Part shown: positions 7,822-16,448 of the stretch, one piece after another | How positions within the stretch are numbered: the first letter of the stretch is position 1 | Layout of the letters: each line of letters opens with the position of its first letter | DNA from: a virus | Reading direction: 5' to 3' (one strand) | Virus record (IMG/VR): IMGVR_UViG_3300020370_000028 | Coordinates: 1-25,738 of that record | Length of the DNA: 25,738 nucleotides | Made by a program: the position numbers and the translations under genes | The notes under the pieces: model-generated | What the model saw: only the letters and a program-made list of their open reading frames with translations | Databases searched by the model: none | What the model was told of the DNA's origin: nothing

Positions 7822-10800
7822 ATGGCAAGTATCCAGAAGTCATCAAAAATTAATATGTACAAGTTCGTCAATGTTGACGATCAAGGTGCAAGTGCGGATC
7901 CTGTTGCCAAAAGTATTAATGTACAGACTAGTGCCATTAATAATATGGGTAAAACCATTAATGGTATTGCTCAAACTGTCGTAACTTTAAAAAATATTGC
8001 TCTTCATAGATTACAGCAAGAAGAGAAAGCAGCACGAGAAAAATTTAAACCGAAATATACTAAACAAAGACAAAATCCATTCAAATCTTTAATGCTTAAT
8101 GTGAAAGCATATAAAGTTAAGGGATTCTTAGAGAGTATGCTTTCATTCTTAGGAAGTTTACTTAAAATATTCATTATTAGACCAATATTAAATTGGTTAT
8201 CAAATCCAGAGAATAAAGATAAATTAGTTAAGATATTAGAAGGTACTTGGAAGGTATTAAAAGGTATTACTGAGTTTCTTAGTAGTCAATTTGTTCATGC
8301 TATAAATGAGCTCCATGATGTTCTGAGTGGTGAAACTAGTATTTGGAAAAAGATAACATCATTCACTAAACTTTGGATTAAATTTGCTCTTGGCTTTATG
8401 GCCATCAAGTTCTTAAGAAATCCAGTTAAACTCTTAAGATCTGTAGCAAATGTTGGCAAGATGCTTGCCATCAAAACAAAATTAGCGAAGGCACAATTAG
8501 TTAAGAGGAAAAAATTCTTAACTGGTGGTAAATGGGCTAGAGGTAAATGGTTACTTGGTGGTGCTGTTGGTGCAACTGTACTTTGGCAGTTTGCTCAGTG
8601 GGCATTAGGTAAGAAGGAGAAAGAAGAATCTGGTGATGATAGCACTCCTAATTCTGGTGGAGGTGCTGATAGAGGTAAAGATAGAGCATTCTCTATACAG
8701 GAATATGGTGAAGATCTTACCACTGCTATGTACGATTCATTAGGATTAGAAAATCCTAATGATAAGAAGAAGAAAGAGAAGAAGAATATGTGGAACCCGA
8801 AGAATTGGTTCGGGGGTAAAAAAGATAAAGAATCTAAGAAGGATGGTAAGGATCCTAATGCATTAGGAATTCTTGCTGGAATGTATACGGCAAATAAACA
8901 GTTTGAACATCTGATTAAAACATTTAAGGAAGAGAGTTCAGAATTTAGCGGTAAGATGAATGATGCTGATGGTTCTGGTAAAGCAGAACTAATGCTTAAC
9001 CTTGCTGCTACACTTGAATCAGCATTGGGTAGTAAAAACCAAATGTTCCAAAAACTGCAACTGCAGACTCAGAATCTTGTTGAGAGTGCTTCAGATGTTG
9101 CTAATGGTGATAAGACTAGTATAGGTGACTTTTTAAAATGGGCAGGACATGATGTACAATCTAGAGAGGAAGGTGGTCCAGTTGGTTCTTTTGAAAACGG
9201 TGGAAAGTGGTTAAATGGACCTAATAGTGGATACCCTGCAGATCATAACGGGAATCCATTAATTGCTCACGGGTTAGAAGGATTGTTTACTAAGCCTGGT
9301 AGTAAGGATGGATTTATAGTACCATTTGATAATGCTGCAACTAGAAAAGATCCATTGTTAACTATGGTGAGGTTAGCACAAGCTAAGAAACTTGGATTTA
9401 AAAATGGACCACCAGGATTTGAGAAAGGTGGTTTTAATCTATTTAATCCGATGTCTTGGTTTGGGGATAAGAAAGCACAGACATTTATGAGAGGTGCTCA
9501 TGGAGATAGAAATGTACAAATTCAAGGAAGTGGATTAGCAGCTCAAGTTGGTCGTAACCGTCAAAATTTAAATGCTATTATGCAAGAGATGGGATATGCT
9601 TCTCCTTATGGTAATTACGCTCTTGGTGGTCCACTTGGAGTGCAAAATCTTAAGGATAATAAGACATATAGAATATCTCAGGATAAAGGATACTTTGAAA
9701 AATCTAAAGTTAAATCTGGTGGAGGAGGTAATTGGTTCACCAATATGTTTAAAGGTTGGGGTGGTGATAAAGGAAGTGGTGGTAACTGGGGATTAGGTGC
9801 AAACTTTGGGCAACAATATCAAGAACCTGGTTCAGGTGGATTAGGATTAGTACAAAGATTGGTTGCTTCTCATCGTGGAGATGAACTAACTTCAGCATTA
9901 CTAGCAAGAACAATCTTTAATAGAAAGGCTGCTATTGATAAGACTGGTAATTCCCAAATGTTTAAAGCGAAGAGTGGAAGTTTCCATGATATATTACATG
10001 CACCAGGTCAGTATCCTAATGTAGAAAGTGGTAAGATAAAGGGTACATTCTCTAATTCTGAGTTGAATGCTGCTGGTAAAGCTATGAAGTTAGCAAAAGA
10101 AGCACATAAACTTAAAGAACGTTTAAGTGAAAGTGGACTAGATCCAGCTAAAACACAGCAATTACTAACTGCTACCATATTCAAACCTGGTTCTGGTTTG
10201 AATAAAGGTGGATTAATGGGGTTACTTACTGGTGGTGGTGGCGTTAGATTTGGTAAATATACATTCCAGAATAAACCATCCAATGCTATGAATGCTTTGA
10301 TGGGTGGAATGAATCCATTAATGTTGAAAGGTATGATGAGTATAGTTAGTAATCTGGTCGGAGGAAAGGATGGTGGATTTGGTAAAGATCTTATTATGAC
10401 ACTTGCTAGTGGTATTATAGGTGGTGGGTTTGGTCAAAAAGAGGGAGGTAAAGGTGGTGGAATGATGGATGCTTTATTTGGAATGTTTGGTATGCCTACT
10501 AAGAGAGGTGGTCAAAAGGATAAGAAGCAATCTATGTCTGGTGGTTTAGGTCAAGTACTACAGAGTGTATTTGGTGGTAAAGGTGGAAAGGATAAGAAAG
10601 AAGAAAGGATGGAGTTTAAGAAGAGAGAGAATGAAAGACATAGACAGATAATGAAGTATGAAGCATCACAGCAGAAACGTAATATCATGTCTAGATTGCA
10701 TGACCAAGCTAGTCAAAATGCTAGAGAGATTACATCAGCAGTTAACTCATCCAATAAATCTGCTGCTAGTCAGGCAAGAATGGGTGCAGAAGCTGTTGCT

Positions 10801-10896
10801 AGATTATCTCAACAGGCACAACAATCAAAAGGAAATGCCTTTATGAGTGTATTCAAGTCAATAGCAACACAACTAAGTTCATCTAAGAAAAAATAA
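7822..10896 (+). CDS. tape-measure-like tail protein 2 with SleB-like segment (1024 aa)
   Basis: A large tail protein paralogous to its upstream neighbour. Residues 40-62 and 102-202 align with residues 33-55 and 116-218 of that protein (IIRPILNWLSNPENKDKL against VIKSILDWLQDPKNKNRL). Residues 455-520 contain a GG..NGPNSGYP...AHGLEG...FIVPFD pattern that I associate with cyanophage virion and tape-measure proteins. Residues about 673-765 resemble the SleB cell-wall hydrolase family: LVASHRGDELTSALLARTIFNR parallels AEARGE...VANVVLNR, and FHDILHAPGQYP parallels the VVYQPGQF block. Residues 790-900 are glycine-rich. The C-terminus (from about 925) is a charged coiled coil ending KSSSKK-like. 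It may span the tail tube and carry peptidoglycan-degrading activity, although the expected catalytic Glu lies in a diverged motif (SHRGD). Confidence 0.6.
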   Translation: MASIQKSSKINMYKFVNVDDQGASADPVAKSINVQTSAINNMGKTINGIAQTVVTLKNIALHRLQQEEKAAREKFKPKYTKQRQNPFKSLMLNVKAYKVKGFLESMLSFLGSLLKIFIIRPILNWLSNPENKDKLVKILEGTWKVLKGITEFLSSQFVHAINELHDVLSGETSIWKKITSFTKLWIKFALGFMAIKFLRNPVKLLRSVANVGKMLAIKTKLAKAQLVKRKKFLTGGKWARGKWLLGGAVGATVLWQFAQWALGKKEKEESGDDSTPNSGGGADRGKDRAFSIQEYGEDLTTAMYDSLGLENPNDKKKKEKKNMWNPKNWFGGKKDKESKKDGKDPNALGILAGMYTANKQFEHLIKTFKEESSEFSGKMNDADGSGKAELMLNLAATLESALGSKNQMFQKLQLQTQNLVESASDVANGDKTSIGDFLKWAGHDVQSREEGGPVGSFENGGKWLNGPNSGYPADHNGNPLIAHGLEGLFTKPGSKDGFIVPFDNAATRKDPLLTMVRLAQAKKLGFKNGPPGFEKGGFNLFNPMSWFGDKKAQTFMRGAHGDRNVQIQGSGLAAQVGRNRQNLNAIMQEMGYASPYGNYALGGPLGVQNLKDNKTYRISQDKGYFEKSKVKSGGGGNWFTNMFKGWGGDKGSGGNWGLGANFGQQYQEPGSGGLGLVQRLVASHRGDELTSALLARTIFNRKAAIDKTGNSQMFKAKSGSFHDILHAPGQYPNVESGKIKGTFSNSELNAAGKAMKLAKEAHKLKERLSESGLDPAKTQQLLTATIFKPGSGLNKGGLMGLLTGGGGVRFGKYTFQNKPSNAMNALMGGMNPLMLKGMMSIVSNLVGGKDGGFGKDLIMTLASGIIGGGFGQKEGGKGGGMMDALFGMFGMPTKRGGQKDKKQSMSGGLGQVLQSVFGGKGGKDKKEERMEFKKRENERHRQIMKYEASQQKRNIMSRLHDQASQNAREITSAVNSSNKSAASQARMGAEAVARLSQQAQQSKGNAFMSVFKSIATQLSSSKKK

Positions 10897-10898
10897 TT

Positions 10899-12278
10899 AT
10901 GAGTAGCAAGAGAGCTAACACAGCAGAAATCGATTTTAAAATTAGCCTCTGGCGTAATGGTAAGAGGATGGAGAATGCTTCTGGTAAGTATGAACTTGCT
11001 GAATTTGTCAAGGGTTTTGAAATTGTAGAAGCGGTTGAATCTGCTACTATTGAAGCACGTATTATTGTTGAAGATGCTGCTGGACTTATGGGAGCATTGA
11101 CTGGATCTGAAGTATTTAAATTAACTATATTTCATTTCACAGGTAATAGGGATTATTGGTTGAGGTGTGTTCATATTGAGGATAGAGTTAGAACAGCACA
11201 AACAGCAGATGTTTTTATCGTTAATTGTGTTTCTGATGAGTTTATTAAGAATGAAATTAAAAATGTTTTTGGTCATACTGAAAAGATATTTTCTGGTTCT
11301 ATAGAGGCAACACAGATTATTAGGAAGTTGGTAAGAGATAAGAAGTACTTAGGAAGTAAGAAACGTATGTTCTTAGAGCAGACTATCAATAAACAGAGGT
11401 TGGTTATTCCTAATTGGAGACCAATTGATGTGATTTATTGGGTTGCTGAAAGATCTGTTCGTAAATCTAAGAAAGGTGGAGTATTACAGAATGGATTTAA
11501 TTTCTGGGAATCTGCTTTAGGATTTCATTTTAAATCAATTGATAAGATGATAGATGATGTTAATGAACAGAAGGAAGAATCGACAGATCATGTAAAAGGT
11601 AAACCAGCACTTTATACTTACACATATTCACCTAAAGGTATGAAGGTTGATGCAGGTGAAGACCAATATAAGATTGATAGTGTAATTTTCCCTGAAGAGA
11701 GAAGTTATCTTATGGGGTTAAGACATGGTTCATGGTCTGGATATAGTATTGGGTTCGATCCAGTTTCTATAAACCAATCAAGACTTGGTGTTAGTACTGA
11801 TATGAAACAGAAAGAATATAACTATGCTCTTAAAAAGGTATGGAAAAAAATGTCTCATGTTGGTGGTACAAATTATGTCAATCCTAATACTTTGATGGAT
11901 AAAGAAATACAAAAAGTTCTTGACCAACCAAAGAGAGTTAGATATACTATGATACCTAATCAGTTATTTGATCCAAAATATAAATTGAATCCTCAAAAAA
12001 ATTATGAAGAGGTTGTTGAACTTCAAGCATATGAATACTTACGGAGAGAGACACTAAAAAATATTAAATTATCTATTACTATTCCAGGTAATTTAGATCT
12101 CTATGCTGGACATGGTATACAGGTTAAGTTACCAGGAACCTTCAGATCTGGTACGACAGTACAGAATGATAGGAAGTATAGTGGTAGATATATTATTATG
12201 GGTGTACGTCATCATACTGGAGATGGTCTTAAAATGAAGACAGAACTGTTGCTAGGTCGAGATAGTATACTAGGATAA
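10899..12278 (+). CDS. 27: gp27-like baseplate hub protein
   Basis: A 459-residue protein that fits the baseplate hub ring protein (T4 gp27 about 391 residues), which joins the tail tube to the gp5 spike. The N-terminal domain shows the hub pattern FVKGFEIVEAVESATIEARI, then VEDAAGLMGALTGSE. A second block, VIPNWRPIDVIYWVAERSVR (residues about 168-187), matches the PNxxPIxxIxWLAERA signature of hub proteins, with a domain-swap-like FNFWESALGFHFKSI after it. The C-terminus (LDLYAGHGIQVKLPG, then YSGRYIIMGVRHH) is the second tube-like domain of hubs. It starts 3 nt after the preceding stop. Its position between the tape-measure genes and gp5 supports the call. Confidence 0.7.
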   Translation: MSSKRANTAEIDFKISLWRNGKRMENASGKYELAEFVKGFEIVEAVESATIEARIIVEDAAGLMGALTGSEVFKLTIFHFTGNRDYWLRCVHIEDRVRTAQTADVFIVNCVSDEFIKNEIKNVFGHTEKIFSGSIEATQIIRKLVRDKKYLGSKKRMFLEQTINKQRLVIPNWRPIDVIYWVAERSVRKSKKGGVLQNGFNFWESALGFHFKSIDKMIDDVNEQKEESTDHVKGKPALYTYTYSPKGMKVDAGEDQYKIDSVIFPEERSYLMGLRHGSWSGYSIGFDPVSINQSRLGVSTDMKQKEYNYALKKVWKKMSHVGGTNYVNPNTLMDKEIQKVLDQPKRVRYTMIPNQLFDPKYKLNPQKNYEEVVELQAYEYLRRETLKNIKLSITIPGNLDLYAGHGIQVKLPGTFRSGTTVQNDRKYSGRYIIMGVRHHTGDGLKMKTELLLGRDSILG

Positions 12279-12284
12279 TAAATA
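12278..12284 (+). promoter_or_regulatory. late promoter motif upstream of cp12
   Basis: ATAAATA overlapping the last base of the gp27-like gene, followed by 35 nt before the cp12 ATG. A GTTAC/GTAAC hairpin (12290-12305) and a GGAG ribosome-binding site (12306-12309) lie in between. Confidence 0.5.
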
Positions 12285-12289
12285 GTATT

Positions 12290-12305
12290 GTTACCTATTA
12301 GTAAC
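12290..12305 (+). other. small hairpin in cp12 leader
   Basis: GTTAC (12290-12294) pairs perfectly with GTAAC (12301-12305) across a 6-nt loop. It ends directly before the GGAG ribosome-binding site of cp12. It could modulate translation initiation, but a 5-bp stem may be chance. Confidence 0.3.
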
Positions 12306-12319
12306 GGAGACAAAAAATT

Positions 12320-12547
12320 ATGAAAACTATCGAACAACACATTCAAGCAGATAGAGACATTCTTGATAACCCAACAACTAGTCCTGCAGCTCGTAGGCAT
12401 GTTGCAGAAGAGTTACACGAGTTAGAAACTTATCGTGAGCACCATATTGAAGAGATTAATGCTGGTGACCATCATGATCCTAATACCATTGAACTATTCT
12501 GTGAAATGCATCCTGATGAGCCAGAGTGCCTAGTGTATGACGATTAA
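12320..12547 (+). CDS. cp12: CP12-like Calvin cycle regulator
   Basis: A 75-residue homologue of CP12, the small redox-sensitive protein that ties up GAPDH and phosphoribulokinase and so shuts down the Calvin cycle. The C-terminal part is diagnostic: IELFC-8-residues-C-LVYDD (C61 and C70) parallels LEAFC...EC-RVYDD of plant and cyanobacterial CP12. The N-terminal region keeps a helical EELHELE stretch but lacks the N-terminal cysteine pair, and the AWDxVEEL motif (PRK interaction) is degenerate, as in some marine cyanobacterial and phage versions. It is a known cyanophage auxiliary metabolic gene, thought to divert host carbon to the pentose phosphate pathway. It is coupled to cpeT by TAATG and has a GGAG site 10 nt before the ATG. 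Confidence 0.85.
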   Translation: MKTIEQHIQADRDILDNPTTSPAARRHVAEELHELETYREHHIEEINAGDHHDPNTIELFCEMHPDEPECLVYDD

Positions 12548-13005
12548 TGAACAATTTTTTATCATGGTTACTTGGAACTTGGTCTAATAAACATCAAGCA
12601 CAATCAGCTCCCACTTTATACAAATCCGTATCTGTTAAATGGGAGCAAAACGGTGAGTTTATAAATTCGATTCATTGGGGTAGGAGAACACCCCATGATC
12701 CGTATTTAAAAACTTATAAGAAATTAGTAGAGGTGTCGGATAAAGAAGTTATTTTAGAACATTGGGGTGGAACCTATAGTGGGTTGCAACGCAATGAAGA
12801 TTGTGATATGGTATTAAATTATGATGGTACAGCATGGTTGGGTAAGTTTGATACCAGTATGGATGAAACTGGGGAAGTCATAACAGGTCATGCTGAACTT
12901 GGTGTCTATGGACATAAACTTTTTATGAGGGATAGATTTTTGGATTCTACAGGTAGGATTGTCTGGGGTGCAGATGAAATTTATAAGTACCTGAGAGTTC
13001 AATAA
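12547..13005 (+). CDS. cpeT: CpeT-type phycobiliprotein lyase-like protein
   Basis: A 152-residue member of the CpeT/CpcT (T-type) phycobiliprotein lyase family, which attaches or chaperones bilins for phycoerythrin or phycocyanin beta subunits. The N-terminal FLSWLLGTWSNKHQA (residues 4-18) is the family signature (WLxGxWSNxxQA). A mid block (residues 85-101) carries CDMVL, then GTAWLGKF, and the C-terminus has FLDSTGRIVWGADEIYKYLR, matching the family end. It is shorter than host CpeT proteins (about 200), as reported for cyanophage versions, one of which binds phycoerythrobilin without clear lyase activity. It follows cp12 with overlapping stop and start, forming a two-gene metabolic cassette between hub and spike genes. 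It suggests a phycoerythrin-bearing host. Confidence 0.85.
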   Translation: MNNFLSWLLGTWSNKHQAQSAPTLYKSVSVKWEQNGEFINSIHWGRRTPHDPYLKTYKKLVEVSDKEVILEHWGGTYSGLQRNEDCDMVLNYDGTAWLGKFDTSMDETGEVITGHAELGVYGHKLFMRDRFLDSTGRIVWGADEIYKYLRVQ

Positions 13006-13008
13006 ATA
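13002..13008 (+). promoter_or_regulatory. late promoter motif upstream of gp5
   Basis: ATAAATA overlapping the cpeT stop codon, 23 nt before the gp5 ATG at 13032. Confidence 0.55.
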
Positions 13009-13031
13009 TACATGATAAGACCCTAATAAAA

Positions 13032-16000
13032 ATGAACCAGACAATAGATGGTATAATTAATGAGAATAACATTAACTTTGTAGGGAAAGACGGATTTTTC
13101 TGGTGGGTTGGTGAAGTTGAAGATAATGAAGATCCTATGGAGTTAGGTAGGGTTAGAGTTCGTGTGCTTGGATATTATACTAATGTTCGTGGTGGTACTA
13201 CAGCAGATCTAAAGACAGACCATCTTCCTTGGGCAACAGTATTACAACATACATCTCAAGCTGGTAATGATGGGCAAGGAGAATCTTCAGGACAGTTGCA
13301 ACCTGGTGCAGTTGTTATGGGATTCTTTATGGATGGTGATGATGCACAGATGCCAATAGTAATTGGTGTTATGCGTGTTAATAAAGCTACAGAATCAAGA
13401 CAGATAAAAGAATTTGCTTTCACTGGTGAAAGTATGAAAGCAAGTAGTACTGGAACTATAAATCCTGCATCAAATAGACCAGGAGACCCTAATGGTATTG
13501 GGTCAGATAATTTTAGAAGACCAGGATTGCAAAATAATAGTGTATCAACAGTTGCAGCAACTACAACTACAGAGATTGGAGGTAAGGGGTCACCACTTAA
13601 TGTTGGTATGACTCCAGGTATTAATGGTAGTGCTGGTAATCCTCAAAAACCAAGACAACCTGAGAAACCAATACCTGCTGCTAATGGTGTTGGTGGACCT
13701 TGGAAGAGTTTAGATTATACATTATCATATCTTATAGAAGATCTTGCAGACCAAGCAGGTTTGTTAGTTAAATCGGGTGATGGTCAATATTTAAATGTTA
13801 TTACTGGAACTCTTGTAACAAATGCAGAACTTACTGCAAAGATACAAAATTTCTTAGGTACTGTATTCACTCAAGTTGTTAGTGCTATGCGTACAGCAAC
13901 CTCTACTCTTATTGATGATTTGGAGTTGTCTGTTTTATTGAATAAGTCAACTGGAGCACCTTATGTAATACAAACTACAGTACAGGCAGAAGTTAGTAAA
14001 ATATTATCTAGTCTATGTGCTATTGATAATAATCTAACAGATTTTATTAATACACCATTAACTACTGTAACATCTAATTTAGATTCATACTTAGGTAGTC
14101 TGATTGATAAACCAACGTTTGTTACTCAGGGTGTTGAAGGTGTTATTAGTATTGTAATATGTAATGTTGAAAAGTTATTGAATAATCTTACTACAGTAGT
14201 ATCACAAACTGAAGAAGTAGTTGCTAATTACCAAGATGCAAAAGAAGTATTAGATACTTGGAAAGCAGGTAATAAGATATTCTCTGAGAAGACTAATTTA
14301 TTTACTAAAGACGTTAATACATTAACTGGACTAATAAAGTTATTTGTTGAGTTTTCTGAATCTGGTTGTGTTAGACCACCTAAAAGTGGAGAAGATAATG
14401 TTGGATGGTTCCCTTTATTTGGTGTAACTCATTGTACTCCTGAAGAATTTGCTTCCATAGCAGTACTTAGAGGTGAGACTAGAGGTAAGTGTGGAGAGTC
14501 TACTACTATTGCTGGTGGACTATTTGATTCTGTATTCTCTGAAGCAGATCCTTATTTAACTACTGCTAAGACACAAGTTAATGGTTCATTTGAATTGTAT
14601 GTTGGTACACCTGGTCGTCAAGCAACTATTATAAAGAGGGAGAATGGTACTACACATACTTCAGTAAGTTTGAATAATGCTATGCACCAAGAGTGGATGG
14701 CTAAGAGAAAGATTAAAGAAGATTTCCCAGATCTATCAGAGGATGAAGTTAGTATTGCAGCAGCAGAGGCAGTTGCAGCATCAACTAGAACAACGTCTTC
14801 ACAGACTGCTTGGGTTAGATCTGCTGACAATTTACCAGATGGTGTACAAAATTTATGGAGTGATTTCTTAAAAACTTATGGTGTTTATCCATCTAATACT
14901 TCAGCATTACTAGGAACACATACTGGTACATGGGAAGTAGTTGTTACTGTTGAGGGAACATATACTTTTGATGTTCAAGCGGATAATCAAGGTAGTATTT
15001 CATGGGATGGAGTAACTCTAGGTCAGACATCAATGTTCCAATCTCATAATGTAACATCTACATTTACTATAGAGAATGTACAAGCAGGTACACATACTAT
15101 TAAAGGTAGTATAACCAATGTATATACTGAAAATGCTGGTTCTGGATGGGAAAGAAATCCTGCTGCTATTGCATGGACATTAAAAGATCCTACAGGAACA
15201 GTTGTAAAAACATCTCTCGATTCATTCCCAGTTAGATATCATCCTAGTACTTCTGCTAATGGAGATGAGGGTAATTTACTTGCTGACCATATTAGTTGGG
15301 CTGGAACTAAAACTGAAGAAGTGCATGGAGATGATGCAAAGGTTATTGATAATGATTATTGTAGAACAGTTCAGGGTGACTATAGGTTAAAAGTAACAGG
15401 TGACTGTCATATTGAAGTTGGAGGAGGATTCTTCTTTAGTGCTCAAGGTGCTCCAAAATCTGTTAGTAAACATGGACATCCTAAGAATAAAGAAATTCAA
15501 AAGCATGTTATTAGTTTTGGTTCTGACGTTGATATGAATGTTGCTGGTGCTGCATTTGAAATGCAAGCAGCAAATTTAAGAATGGCAGCAACTAAGACAT
15601 CTATTACAGGTAAAGAATTTGAAAATGCATCAAAACTACAGAAGTATTCTGGTGTAGAGTGTATTATCAGTGCTGATAATTCTATTGAAATGGTTACTAC
15701 TGCTTTGTATCAGAAGATTAATATTAATAAGAATCCTGCTGCTACTAAGTCTGGTATTAGTACAATATGTCATGGTTCTGTAGATCTTGCTCTTATGCCT
15801 GGTGGTTCTACAACTGATAATGTTCCTAGATTTACAGTTGCTAATCCTTCAGGACCAGTTTCTATGCAGTGCGGTTCAACTGGATTTAATTTGAATGTAA
15901 TGGAAGGTGCTTATAATGTAATGGCACATGATGGACTTATTCGTATGGAGTCTAAGACTGGACCAGCAACCATTAAGGCAAAGGGTGCTATTGGTATAAA

Positions 16001-16052
16001 TTCAGTTGCAGGTGCCATTTCTCAAACTGCCACCTCTATTTTCCTAAATTAA
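13032..16052 (+). CDS. 5: gp5-like baseplate central spike protein, no lysozyme domain seen
   Basis: The N-terminal OB-fold of T4 gp5 is clear: FFWWVGEVEDNEDPMELGRVRVRV (about residues 22-45), then LPWATVLQ and a GAVVMGFFMDG strand, like WFVGVVEDRMDPLKLGRVRVRV of T4. T4 gp5 is 575 residues with a lysozyme domain; this one is 1006 and I find no lysozyme catalytic pattern. The remainder holds a long helical section (about 220-450), a beta domain at about 612-730 (YTFDVQADNQGSISWDG, then AGTHTIKGSI) that resembles PA14- or carbohydrate-binding folds, and a C-terminal beta spike region from about 745 (VQGDYRLKVTGDCHIEVGG). It acts as the central puncturing spike of the baseplate on the gp27-like hub. 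Confidence 0.85.
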   Translation: MNQTIDGIINENNINFVGKDGFFWWVGEVEDNEDPMELGRVRVRVLGYYTNVRGGTTADLKTDHLPWATVLQHTSQAGNDGQGESSGQLQPGAVVMGFFMDGDDAQMPIVIGVMRVNKATESRQIKEFAFTGESMKASSTGTINPASNRPGDPNGIGSDNFRRPGLQNNSVSTVAATTTTEIGGKGSPLNVGMTPGINGSAGNPQKPRQPEKPIPAANGVGGPWKSLDYTLSYLIEDLADQAGLLVKSGDGQYLNVITGTLVTNAELTAKIQNFLGTVFTQVVSAMRTATSTLIDDLELSVLLNKSTGAPYVIQTTVQAEVSKILSSLCAIDNNLTDFINTPLTTVTSNLDSYLGSLIDKPTFVTQGVEGVISIVICNVEKLLNNLTTVVSQTEEVVANYQDAKEVLDTWKAGNKIFSEKTNLFTKDVNTLTGLIKLFVEFSESGCVRPPKSGEDNVGWFPLFGVTHCTPEEFASIAVLRGETRGKCGESTTIAGGLFDSVFSEADPYLTTAKTQVNGSFELYVGTPGRQATIIKRENGTTHTSVSLNNAMHQEWMAKRKIKEDFPDLSEDEVSIAAAEAVAASTRTTSSQTAWVRSADNLPDGVQNLWSDFLKTYGVYPSNTSALLGTHTGTWEVVVTVEGTYTFDVQADNQGSISWDGVTLGQTSMFQSHNVTSTFTIENVQAGTHTIKGSITNVYTENAGSGWERNPAAIAWTLKDPTGTVVKTSLDSFPVRYHPSTSANGDEGNLLADHISWAGTKTEEVHGDDAKVIDNDYCRTVQGDYRLKVTGDCHIEVGGGFFFSAQGAPKSVSKHGHPKNKEIQKHVISFGSDVDMNVAGAAFEMQAANLRMAATKTSITGKEFENASKLQKYSGVECIISADNSIEMVTTALYQKININKNPAATKSGISTICHGSVDLALMPGGSTTDNVPRFTVANPSGPVSMQCGSTGFNLNVMEGAYNVMAHDGLIRMESKTGPATIKAKGAIGINSVAGAISQTATSIFLN

Positions 16053-16075
16053 AATACCTGTGGTATAATATCGTT

Positions 16076-16237
16076 ATGGATGAACTACGACAACAACAAC
16101 TAATAGAACTCAAGGAAATACTTGAGGATACTATTCAATATTTTTGTGATGAGAACATGGTCTCTGGGGAAACCGCATGGAACATGGTAGGTGCTTTATC
16201 TGATGCAAAATTAAACGTGGAATTTACTAATGACTGA
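16076..16237 (+). CDS. small hypothetical protein (53 aa)
   Basis: A 53-codon ORF starting MDELRQQQLIELKEILED, followed by YFCDENMVSGETAWNMVGAL. It looks like a two-helix protein and no family is recognised. It is likely real because it fills the gap after gp5 tightly and its stop overlaps the next start by 8 nt (ATGACTGA), a pattern seen four more times in this island. A TATAAT hexamer sits 7 nt before the ATG, with a poor -35. No clear ribosome-binding site is visible. Confidence 0.6.
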   Translation: MDELRQQQLIELKEILEDTIQYFCDENMVSGETAWNMVGALSDAKLNVEFTND

Positions 16238-16448
16238 CATTCAAGATGTAACAGAAGAAGAGGCATGTAAAAACCTCAAATTTCTTTTGACTATGACTGA
16301 AAGGAATCGTACTGTTTGGAGAATTAAATCTCCAGAAGGTGCGGTTGCTTTGTTGTCACCAGTACTTCAATCTGGTCCTCCAGTTGATGAGGAAGTACTG
16401 AAGCAAGTTGAGGAATTCCAACAGGATTTTGTTGACAATCCCAACTAA
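16230..16448 (+). CDS. small hypothetical protein (72 aa)
   Basis: A 72-residue acidic protein (MTDIQDVTEEEACKNL...) with a central RTVWRIKSPEGAVALLSP strand-turn-strand stretch and a helical C-terminus. It has no membrane segment and no family I recognise. It overlaps the preceding gene by 8 nt. Its last codons contain the -35 hexamer of the strong promoter at 16432-16460, so its 3' end doubles as regulatory DNA. It is probably an accessory cyanophage gene. Confidence 0.65.
   Translation: MTDIQDVTEEEACKNLKFLLTMTERNRTVWRIKSPEGAVALLSPVLQSGPPVDEEVLKQVEEFQQDFVDNPN

Noticed and set aside
16064-16069. TATAAT 7 nt before the 53-codon ORF
   Set aside because: No acceptable -35 hexamer at 16-18 nt spacing (TTCCTA-like), and transcription would start almost at the ATG; left out as a promoter call.
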